Shown here in pieces: positions 11,849 through 21,800 of a DNA stretch of 64,000 nt. The DNA is from Zelonia costaricensis (lineage: Eukaryota; Euglenozoa; Kinetoplastea; Trypanosomatida; Trypanosomatidae): positions 1 through 64,000 of the forward strand of contig JASAOO010003496.1 in assembly GCA_030849075.1 (NCBI GenBank), written 5' to 3'. The number at the start of each line of letters is the position of its first letter. Within the stretch, counting starts at the first letter, position 1. The position numbers and the translations under genes were made by a program. The notes under the pieces were generated by a model that had not been told where the DNA came from, ran no database searches, and saw only the letters and a program-made list of their open reading frames with translations.

Positions 11849-12666
11849 TGAAACCCTGCGACGCGCGCCTGCGCACAACAACGATCGAACACACAGAGAC
11901 ACACGCATATCGGCAACGACGAAGCAGTGAGGGAAAGGAAGACGCCACACCGCAGCAGCAGCAGGAAGAGAGAGGAGGGGGACAAGGCGAAGCACGCTAG
12001 TTGTACAGAGCCGCCACGTGCGGAGAGGAAAGGGAAAATGCACCACGCACTCACACCTATCGCAGAAGTCAAAGCACATCACGAGGCAGCAGCCTCGTCC
12101 AGCCACACACTTCACGCTGACCAACCGAAGAACCATAAGGCAGCAACACCGCCACAAGATAAGCAACAACAGCAACAAAAAAAGAGAGATACACACTCTC
12201 AGAACAGGAGTCGTCGACAGCATTCTCCTCCGTGCAGAAAAGAAGAAAAAAGAGGAAAACACAAGCCAAAGTGCAAACCCGCCACAACAACCCGGTGAGT
12301 CCAAACGGCCTGCATCGAGAACAAGAAGAAGAAGAAGGGGCGGGGGGAGGCGAAGATAGACAAAGCAGGGCGGGGCTCGGATGGCGGCGACGGCGGCAAC
12401 AGCGTCACTACAAACAGGAGAACTGAGCGAACAATAGCGGGGTCATAGCAACAACAAACGGCAGAAACAGGAAAAGAAAGAAAGTAAGCAGAAGAGGTAA
12501 AGACGAGCTTGCAGACCGTCACAGGAGCGTGTAGCTCGCAAACAGACAAAGACGAACGTACTTGCGGAGAAGTGAAAAGGAGGTAAGGACGAGAAGGGGG
12601 AATAACAAACGGCAATAAGGCGCACTTGCGTCCACTATAGCCGGCATTGTTGTTGCTCATTTCGTT

Positions 12667-12684
12667 GGTGTGTGTGTGTGTGTG
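12667..12684. repeat. (GT)n dinucleotide microsatellite
   Basis: About nine GT units, in the USP 3' UTR about 90 bp beyond the USP stop codon. Confidence 0.9.
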
Positions 12685-12775
12685 ATTGCCATGGGCACTG
12701 ATGTTCGCCCTTTATAACCGGAGGCGACAGTGGTCGCCACCCGATGCGCCGGCGGACGTGACCTGGCTCACGCGA

Positions 12776-15700
12776 TCAGGCGGCAGTCGACACGCCGCCG
12801 GCGTCGTCGATGCGGCGGTAGAAGAGGATGTACACCTCCTTCGTCATGGCGAGAACGTCGAGTGCCGACACCTCGGCGATGTTGTCATCGTTGCACAGGT
12901 ACCACTTGCCCGACCGAGTCGGGCCGCCGCGGTCTCGTCCTCCTTCCACCTTGCTGTTCACTGCCGTCTTACCGTTCTGTGCACCAGTTCCGCCGCGGTC
13001 CCCCTCCGCGCCGCCCTCACGAGACGCGTCATCGCCGCGGCCGAAGCCACCGACCCGCAGACCTTGCTGAGGCTCCGTCGACGTGGCCGCCCCTCGGTCC
13101 GGGGTACTGACGATGCCGCCAGCGTTCCCATTCGCGCCCTTCCCCGCCTCTGTCGTCGAACCCTGAGAGACCCCAGAAGACTGGAGCGTGAGCTGCGCGC
13201 CCCCGTCTGCTCCTCCGCCGCCCACGGCGCCGCTTGTTGCGGCCGCTGCTGCCGGCTTGCGTCGCCCCGTCGGGGCGCCGTCCTCCTCCTTCTCCACGTA
13301 CGTGTACGAGGTGTAGTGGCCAAAAGAGGACGTGCCGCGGTGACAGCACACGCCGTACAGCTGGTACTTGACGTGCCCCGACGGGTGAAAGGTGTTGGGG
13401 AAGATGACCGAGGCCTCATTCTTGACGCCAGCGTTGTTGAACCGTTTCAGGTGCAGCACCAGGATGGGTGGCCACTGCTCCATCGTGGTCCAGATGGTCT
13501 TGTCGCGCAGCTTCTTGCACCGGTCACACGTCACCTGCATTGGGCCGCTCAGGAACTCGCCGCGGTCGCTGAAGAACATCTCGCGCAGCAGCTCGTCCAC
13601 GGCCACCACCCCTTCCGACCGGATCTTCGACCCATTCTTGCCGTCCGACACCTCGATCGCGGTGCGGCCACCGGTCACGTGCGCGTGGTACGTCATGGGC
13701 AGCGAGATGTCGAGCAGCGCCTCGAAGCGATACGAAATGAGGCCACAGGTGTCGCACTTCACCGTGCTGCCCGCAATGCCACCGAAGAAGTCGTACACGG
13801 TGGAGTTGTTCTCCTGCTGCAGCCGCGCCACCCACCGCGCAAAGGCGTCGCTCTTCTTTTCGTTTTCGACGTCTTTGAAGGTCTCGTAGCTTCCCGGCTT
13901 GCTCCGGCAGACCTCCTTGTCAATCACGCCCAGCAGCGTGATGAGGACCTCGTGCGCGTCGTTCTGCCCGTTCGAGGAGAACTCATCGTTGAACTCGGCG
14001 CACGCCGCTTTGAGGCCCAGAAGCAGCTGTGAGACGGGAATGTTGTGCGCCGGTTGTGCCGTGCCGAGATCCACCAGCGAAGACGTCGCCGGCGCCACGC
14101 GCTCCGCACAGCTGCGCCGCTGCGCGTCCCCGGCAGCGCGCGACGTCGACGAGCGCCGCTCCTCCTCCCAGGCACGTACGATGCGCTGGCGGTCGTCGTT
14201 GAGGGACCGCAGCAGACGCGGAGTGCACAGCAGGCACTGCACGACGGAGTTGAGGTAGCACGTGGCGCCAAAGTTGCGCAGCGGCAGGGGAGTCGCGTGC
14301 AGCTGCACCACCGCCAGCGGCTCCCCGAGCGACGGCAAGGAAACAGGGCCGCTGCTCGCCTCTGTGGCTTCGTCCCCTGCTCCCAGAGTGGAAGAGGACG
14401 CCGCGTTGGACAGGGTGCCCACACTCGTGACGGGCTGCTGCCGCGACGTCGGCGGCGGCGGCGACTTCGAGCCGCCAGTCTGCTGCGCTGGTGCGCGCGG
14501 CTGTAGGCGCTGCTGGCTTTGGGAGGAGATGATCGAGGACGTGGACGCGGTACCGAAGAGGGGCGCCCGGGCGGCCGGCTCGGCGGACTCCTTCTTGATC
14601 GAACCCGCGGCCTTCGCCTCACGCATCGTCACGACGGCGGCGCCGCGAGAGCCGCCGCTGCCCGTCTTGGCCGCAGCGGCCGTGTCGCTGCTCAGCAGGG
14701 GCGGTGTGGGGCGCAGCGGGGCGAGGGCGTTGCAGGAGCCGTGCTTGCTGCGCAACCCGCCGCTGCTGAGACTGACGCTCGCCTCCTTGGAGCAGCCGAG
14801 GGAGAAGGAGAGGGGTTGATCGACGGGGCTCGTGACGGTGTAGGTCCCACCCGGCAGCGGATGCAGCCGCGCTGGCGGCGGCGGCGTCGTCGTGGAGGAC
14901 TTGGCGGCGAGGTCGCTGGTGCAGCTGTGCAAGAACACGGTGCTGCTCTTGCCCTGCGGTCCGCCGTTGCCGGCCAGGGAGGCCGAGGTAGAGGACGCGG
15001 CACTGACAGAAAGGGGTGCCGCAATGTGCACCGTCGGCACATGCGGCGACCAGCTGCTGGGTGACTCACACGCATCGCTGACGTCTACGTTCCCCCGTCC
15101 GCGGACCTTGGTCAAGGAGGACTGGCTGGCCCACGTGGGGAGTGCGGTGGAACTGGTGCTGCGCGGTGACGGCCCGCGCCGCGGGACAACGGTGGTGAAC
15201 GGAGCGGCAGACCCTTTACAGTTCGCAGTGCCTTGTCGCGGGGCGGTGTCTGCGGCGTCGCTGCGTCGCACGACGGGCAGCTCACTTGTCTTCCCGTGTG
15301 GCGCAGGCTCCAGCGGGAAGCCGCCCGCTGCCTTTTCCGTGCTTCGCGTTTCCTCGCCGGCTTCCGGCCGCGCGTCTAGGGTGTCGTAGTCACCGCCCTC
15401 GCCTGCGCCCTCGCCTGCGCCCTCGCTGAGCGGCTTCGCAGAGGACTTGACGTTATACGTCTGTGCCGCATTGATGCGCGGCGACGCCGACGCTGCTACG
15501 GCGGCGGCGGCGGTTGTATCGTCGGGAGGGGCAGAGCCATTGGACTTGGTCGGCGTGCGGTGTGTCAGCGAGCACGCGTTGGAGGAGCGGGCGCGCAGGC
15601 GCGAGGTGGGGGTCGTGTAGAAGTCGCTCTTCTGCCGCCGGCCGCGCGTGCCGCTAGTCAGGCTCTTGTCAGAGGATCCACGGGACGGCGGTAGGAGCGC

Positions 15701-15805
15701 CGACTCTTGCGAGAGTGACCGCGCCTGGTTCGCACTTGCGGCAAAAGCAGACGGCTGCAGCGCACGCAGGCCACGAGAAAAGGTGTGTTGCTGAGACTGC
15801 GGCAT
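12776..15805 (-). CDS. Ubiquitin carboxyl-terminal hydrolase (USP, peptidase C19)
   Basis: This 1009-residue cysteine protease removes ubiquitin from proteins. Residues 1-500 are Ser/Pro/Ala-rich and probably disordered. The USP fold starts at 505 with the Cys box NFGATCYLNS (catalytic Cys516). QNDAHE follows at about 614-619. The zinc-ribbon pairs are C684/C687 and C760/C763. The His box is SFGHYTSY (His830), and the last part is WYLCNDDNI (catalytic Asp near 973), followed by the family's final ILFYRR. About 125 Gly/Ala/Ser-rich residues are inserted between the His box and the Asp box. All catalytic and zinc residues are present, so activity is expected. The start is the first ATG of the frame; an AG at 15837-15838 upstream is compatible with it. 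Confidence 0.95.
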   Translation of the reverse strand: MPQSQQHTFSRGLRALQPSAFAASANQARSLSQESALLPPSRGSSDKSLTSGTRGRRQKSDFYTTPTSRLRARSSNACSLTHRTPTKSNGSAPPDDTTAAAAVAASASPRINAAQTYNVKSSAKPLSEGAGEGAGEGGDYDTLDARPEAGEETRSTEKAAGGFPLEPAPHGKTSELPVVRRSDAADTAPRQGTANCKGSAAPFTTVVPRRGPSPRSTSSTALPTWASQSSLTKVRGRGNVDVSDACESPSSWSPHVPTVHIAAPLSVSAASSTSASLAGNGGPQGKSSTVFLHSCTSDLAAKSSTTTPPPPARLHPLPGGTYTVTSPVDQPLSFSLGCSKEASVSLSSGGLRSKHGSCNALAPLRPTPPLLSSDTAAAAKTGSGGSRGAAVVTMREAKAAGSIKKESAEPAARAPLFGTASTSSIISSQSQQRLQPRAPAQQTGGSKSPPPPTSRQQPVTSVGTLSNAASSSTLGAGDEATEASSGPVSLPSLGEPLAVVQLHATPLPLRNFGATCYLNSVVQCLLCTPRLLRSLNDDRQRIVRAWEEERRSSTSRAAGDAQRRSCAERVAPATSSLVDLGTAQPAHNIPVSQLLLGLKAACAEFNDEFSSNGQNDAHEVLITLLGVIDKEVCRSKPGSYETFKDVENEKKSDAFARWVARLQQENNSTVYDFFGGIAGSTVKCDTCGLISYRFEALLDISLPMTYHAHVTGGRTAIEVSDGKNGSKIRSEGVVAVDELLREMFFSDRGEFLSGPMQVTCDRCKKLRDKTIWTTMEQWPPILVLHLKRFNNAGVKNEASVIFPNTFHPSGHVKYQLYGVCCHRGTSSFGHYTSYTYVEKEEDGAPTGRRKPAAAAATSGAVGGGGADGGAQLTLQSSGVSQGSTTEAGKGANGNAGGIVSTPDRGAATSTEPQQGLRVGGFGRGDDASREGGAEGDRGGTGAQNGKTAVNSKVEGGRDRGGPTRSGKWYLCNDDNIAEVSALDVLAMTKEVYILFYRRIDDAGGVSTAA

Positions 15806-18800
15806 TGGGGGAAAGGGGCGGGGGGGGGGGGAAGCCCTGCCGGGGGATGTGGGCGGATTCTTGGCCGAGCGTTCGACGAAGAATGGTCACCGAGGTGTCG
15901 GCGCGAGTCCGTCGACGAAAGCGACAGCCTTCCAGGTGGACACGTCACCGCGTAGCGCGAAGGCGAGCAGCACGCAAGACGCAAGCGCGATCCGTGTAGG
16001 CAGGAGAACGAGGTACCGGGGCACTGGACAGCCGCCTTCAACGGGGCTAGCTTTCACGATGGCCAAGACCACACGCACACACAAGAAAAAAAGCACCCAC
16101 ACAAGCGGGTGTTTTCACAGAATCCAACAGGGCCTGCCAACGTTCACGTGCAGCGACACAGACTTCGGGACGGATGGACGGTCGATAAGAAGGGACCTGA
16201 AATCCAAGCGGCAGCTGTGGTGAACCCAACGCACCGAGCTGGCAGACACGGAGGGCGGGTGAGACGAGCGACGCAAGAGCCCGTCGTATGGAAGAAAAAA
16301 AAAAGAACAGAGATTCGGGCCAGCAAAGCAAATCCAGTGCGTTAGCGGTCTCTCTCTCACACACACAGAAGCAAGCCTCAATTCAATGCTCAACAACACC
16401 GGAAACGAGCGACGCAGTCAAGCATCCAGGGACCCGGTGCCACGCAACGACGAGCTCGCTTGGCTCCGGATATACCCGCCGCTTTCCCTCGCGCCCTTCG
16501 TGTCCGACAGTGTGTCCGGATGTGGTTCTGGTCGCAAGAACACAAAAGGAAACGAAGACAACACACAACAGGAAGACTGAGGACTACAGAGAGGACAACA
16601 GAAGCGGAGGGATCGAGGGGGGGGAGCCGGGCGAGAGATGGAGTATGGGAGAGGATGAGGACAGCGAGGGGGGGGTGGAGGGCTGGAATGCGGTGGCACG
16701 TGTAGACACTATGCGATAAGGGAGTGGGTGGAAGGGACAGGCGAATGCACAAGTCACAGCGCCAAGGAAGACGCGCGTAAACAGCAAAGAAAAAAACGGC
16801 GATGCCTGCTGGCCAGCCGCTCCGCACCTCGAGGAAACGGTCAAGACGAAGCCGCAACAAACAGCGAAAACGAAACGAAAAAAGAGGAGGAATGGCGAGG
16901 CAGCGACAGTGCGGAGTTGCAGATCCACGTCCTGCCGCCTGCCCTCCCTTCCTTCCTTCTCCCCTTTCCCGCTGGCCCTACCGCCTTATTCTTCCGCCGC
17001 AGACGCACCCCGGCCCCCAAGTCAGGAAGAAAACGCACGGCTTTTGTCGTGTGTCGCAGCACTGTCGGCGGCAGCCTTGAGTGTCGGCGACCAAATGGCA
17101 AAAGAAAAGGTGCGGCCAGGGCGACGGCGACTTGCGCCACGCAAGATCGCACTGCGTCGCAGCTTGCCCCACCAGTAGCTCTGTTCGATTCGTCCACGTC
17201 TCGAGGCGTGGCGCCACTGGCGAAAGCAGCTAGTACGGAGGAAGACGCTCTCGCGGCGGCCTCGCAGACGCGCACGGCGGCAGCGCAAAAGGGAATCAAA
17301 CAACAACACACGTCTATACACACACGTGTAGATGGCTGAGAGAGAGAGGCGTGGGGTGCACGGCGCGATTTCGCGAATGAGCGGCTGCTGTGCGGTGCAG
17401 CCTGTTGACGTTTTCCTACGTTCCCTTGTTTCTCTGGTGGGCGAGGAGGAGGGGGGGAAGGTAACCAGACGAGGCGAAGCGGAGATGCACGCCAGCGTAG
17501 TGATGCACGTGCCACCGTCATAGCACGGAAGAGGAGGCGGGGGGCGGGAGGAGGAATAGAATGGCCCCCATGTGGCGACGAGCGAGGGTTGGGGGGAGAG
17601 AGAGGAGAGGTGAGAAGAGGTGCCTCAAGACGGCAAGGGGGGAGGGCGGGGTGAGGACGCGCACCTCCAATGCGGGGTGCTCGCGCGTGTGGGGTGTTCG
17701 TCGCTGTCGATGCACGGTGTCCTCACCAGCATCTCCCGCGAGAAAGGGGCCCAGTCGGTGAAGGAAGCAATTCCTTCTCCTTCCCCACACCTCAACCCCA
17801 CCCCCTCCCTCTCTGAGGTGCCAGCAAACCCGAGTGCATCGACCTAATCCAAGCTGCTGCGGCCTCCAGGTGCACTTCGGGAGAGAGGGCGGCGGGGGGA
17901 AGAGAGGGGGGGAATGTGACCCACACATCACGCCAGGTGCCCCCGTCCCTTTCAGAAAGGCGAGACGAGGCGCTGGCATGGTAGTTTCATAGTCCGGCGG
18001 TCATTCTGTTCGTGACGTCGCCACGCTGTTCTTGCCTGTGCTCCATCCTTTCCGGCGTGTCGTGAGAGTGTGCCAACGCGGCTGGTCACCAGCGCGCAAG
18101 GGTCTAAAAGCAAACATTGCAAATGCAGCGGCGTCCACCCAGATAAAAACAGCCAACAGACAAAGGCGAGAGAACGAGAAAACGAAGCTGGCGTCACTGG
18201 TGCAACAGACGGGCGTCCCGGCGTTCCTTTCGGGGGAGTGGAGGGGGTGCGGGTCGTACACGCGTCTTGGGCGACTTACATGGGTCGTGCGCGAAGGCGA
18301 AGGGCTAGTGTACATGATTGACAATGAAAACAACAACCACAGCAAGAGATATGACATCCAGCGGTGAGGACACGGTGAGGCCCACTACCGGAAGCAGCCG
18401 TTTTAAACATCCAGCGGTGATCGCCGAGACCGAGTGCGCCGAAGAAAACCGAACACAGCACAGCAGCACAAACCGGCAACGCTGCGGTTTCTCGCATACA
18501 TGAGCCCCTCCCATCGGAAAAAAACAAAAGCGGGAAAGGGCAACGCGGACGTCACAGCGCAGTACCTCCTCCCCTGTCCGCCCCCTGCTGAGGTTCCGTG
18601 TCCATGGGTGAGATGGGTAAGCTTTGGGGGCAGTGAGAACACACACAGAAAGGCGAGTGGGCTTTTCAAAGAGGCCATCCGCATCTGTGAGCAGCCGGCT
18701 GCACCGATCGAGCACAAGGAGCAAAGCACATTTCGGCAGTATCGGCGTTTTTTTTTGTTTGTTTGCGTGTGTCTTCTCACACGCCGCGTCGCAAGACACG

Positions 18801-18886
18801 CACATACACACACACGAGACAAGGCTCCCGGCGGCGCCGATACGCACTCTGCCCGCCACCCGTGCCCCGTCTGAGCGTACACGCGC
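15806..18886. other. Intergenic spacer between the STAND/WD40 gene and USP
   Basis: About 3.1 kb without a supported gene. The plus strand alternates purine-rich and mixed stretches. Open frames such as 17518-17979 on the minus strand are Pro/Ser/Leu-rich spacer translations with no motif. A weak acceptor AG for USP is at 15837-15838. Confidence 0.7.
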
Positions 18887-21800
18887 CTAGATGAGCTGCT
18901 GCCATAGCTTGAGGAGCATCACTCGCCCCGTGTCGCCCCCGAGGGCGACCTCGGCAATGTTTCGCGGCAGCTCCGCGTCCCCGATAGACGAGGTCGGCGG
19001 CGGCAGCACGGTGAGGCAGGCTGGGGAGTCGGGGCAGAGGTACTCGCCGTCTGCATCGCTGCGCACCGCATCCGCGGGCGACGGCGGCGCCGTTGCAGCA
19101 GCCGTCGCCGCTTCCGGCAGCCGCCAGCACACCAGGCTGTGCCCCAGCGCGAAGACGAAGTGGCCAGCGCGGTGAAAGGCAAGCGAGCGCAGGGGAGCGG
19201 AGGACAGGCCCACCGTGGGCATCAAGCTCGTGAAGATGCTCGTCACGCCGCACACGACGGCGGCGCGAGAGGGGGAATGTGGCTGGCGTCGCCACGTGTT
19301 GTAAGCGGCGCCGATGCAGAAGAGGTTGACGGCCCCGCCGGCGAGCCCGACCGCGACCCATTGCCCATCCGGCGAGGCGCTTAGCACGACTGCCTCGGGA
19401 GTGGCCGGCGCAGAAAAGGGCTGCAAGGCCGCCGCGAGCGGAAAGCGCACGGCCACGGAGGCGGTGCCGTACTCAGACTGCACCACCAGTAGCTGCACCT
19501 CCGGCTCGCTGAGGGGGGCCGCGAGGATGCACAGCGGCGATCCCGGCGCGACCGACGCGCCGGCGCACCACCGCTCCATCGTCTTGTAGCCTGCGCGCAC
19601 GCCCACATCGCGCGCCTGAGCCGCCGTCGCAATCGGGTCCACGGCGCAGGCCAGCGTCATCTCGCACGCCACCTCCGCGGTGCGCTGCCGCGGGGTCTGC
19701 ACAGCGCCGTCGGCTCCCGGCTGCGACTCCTCCCACGGCAGCAGACGCCAGTGGCGCACCTCAACCCCGAGGAACGTCGTACACACCTCGTCGTCGGTGT
19801 CGTCAGCCACAACGTGCAGAAAGTTGCGCCGGCAGCGCCACTCCGACAGCTGCGCCTGCACCTCAGCCGCCGCCTCGCTCGGCTCCCCGCTGGCGGTTTG
19901 CAGCAGCTCGGTGGCCCCCAGCGTGCAGCGGAGCTGGCCCGACTCGCAGGCGAAGCAGCGGACACGCGCGTCGCTCGTGACTACCCAGAGGTAGCGACCA
20001 CGGCACGAGAAGACGAGCGAGTCGATCGGGGCGTCAAACCACTCCGTGCCGCGAAAGTGCGTGACGAGGGTGCCCTGCAGCCCGTCGTAGACCCACAGCG
20101 TGCGGTCCTCGGTGACGGCCGCCACGTACGCGCTGGTACGGCACACCGTCAGCGACTTCACTGGCGCTGTTAGCTGCCGCGCGTACCAGGACACGCTGCC
20201 CGTCTCAGGGTTCACCCACGCCAGCGATCGGTCGCTGCTCGCCGTCACGACGAAGCGGCGGTTGGGGAGGTACGCGGCGCACGTGATGGGGCGCAGGTGC
20301 GTCGGCTGCTTCGTCACCGACGCCGACGTGACGGCGGTGAAGAAGACGCGCGCGAAGTCGCCGCCCGCCTTGCCTGCGCCGAGGCCGCCGCTCTTGTCTT
20401 GCAGCTGCCGATGAAGGTGCCGCACGGCGTCGCGCTGCACGGCGTTCAGCTGGCTCGCCGGAATCTGCAGCGCCACTTGTGCCACCAGGGTGGGCCGCAG
20501 CGAGAGCAGCAGGCCATACTGGTGGGCGAAGCAGATGTAGTCCCGCATGCGCTTGAGCACCGTCGGCAGCGCGTAGCGGTTCCCGCTCCCCGTGCCCGGC
20601 GTGATGCTGAACCGCACGCCAGCGCCGCCCAGCTGGTGGTCGGCGCTGGCGAAGTCGAACCTGTCCTCCTCCTCCTGCGCGTGCAGTTGCTGTTGCTGCC
20701 ACGAGGGCTCGCCGATGTCCTCGCCGAGGAGGTGGCGCTGGTAGCGCTCGTTGAAGGCGGAGGTGAGGTCGCGCAGGTAGGCGTAGCCGAGACCGGCGGC
20801 GTACACCTCCTCGAGGAAGGGCAGAGAGAGCACCGTCACGTCCATCTGCGACCAGAAGTCGCCGCTCTGGGTCATGTGGTAGATCAGCTCCTTGAAGGCG
20901 CGGCGCTGCACCGCCTGCGTGTCTGGGCGCTCGGCGTGCCCCGCCGCAGCGCCCGCGCCACCGGTGCGGCCGAGTCGCACCTTGCGGTACACGATGGCGA
21001 GGTAGTAGAGCGCGAGCTGACGGTGGCACACGCGCTGGTCGTCCTCTGTCTGCAGCTCATCGGCGGCCAGCTCGAGGGCCTCGCGCTGCACCACCTCGAT
21101 GAAGGACGGCGCCGTCAGCCGCGCCGCCCCGAGCAGGGCGTTGCCGCTGCTGGTGCCCATCACCTCCACGGCAGCGGTGGGCGGCTCCGTCTCGAGCGCA
21201 GGCCGCAGCAGGCGCAGCAGCTCCTGCAGGCGGCAGGTGGAGAGGCTGGGGAGCAGGTCACGCAGTTCGGGCAGCAGGAGGCCCCAGCGGGACGCCATGA
21301 GGAGCCCGAGAGCGTATCGACTGAGCGGCAGGCCAAAGGTGTGCACGAGCCGGTCGTACACGCCCTGCGCGGCCTCCTCCAGCGTGTCGGGGAAGGCCTC
21401 GATCGCCTGCGCCTGGCTCAGGAACCCCGGCGACTCGTGCACGTTGCGGGCCGCGTCGAGGAGGTAGGTCATGTACTCGGCCACGGGCGCGTCGCGCTTG
21501 CCCCGCGCACACTCGAACTCGTCCTCGGAGAAGACGAGGCCGACGCGGGCGAGGGAGGCGGGGGCAAGGTACTGCTCCACCTCGTTCGCCGACACCGCAC
21601 CAAAGCTGAGCATCTCCACCGTGTCCCGGCCGAGGTGGCGGAACGCGCTGTATGCCGTGCTGTTGGACGCGCAGCTCGCGATGAGGCGGACGTTGCGCGC
21701 CAGCGCACGCGGCAGCAGCGCCTCCATCGCCGTCGGCTGGGCCCGGCCAGCGCTCTTGGATATGAAGGAGGTGATCGAGGTCGGGAGGAGCGACTGGCGT

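Larger units (their letters stand above)
11076..12775. other. Intergenic spacer between USP and sorting nexin
   Basis: Non-coding. It contains a (CA)n run at 11829-11848, a (GT)n run at 12667-12684, and a shorter GT run just upstream of the sorting nexin start (about 11104-11120). Several AG candidates for trans-splicing exist (for example near 11092 and 11180), but none follows a clearly superior pyrimidine tract. No gene seen. Confidence 0.7.
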
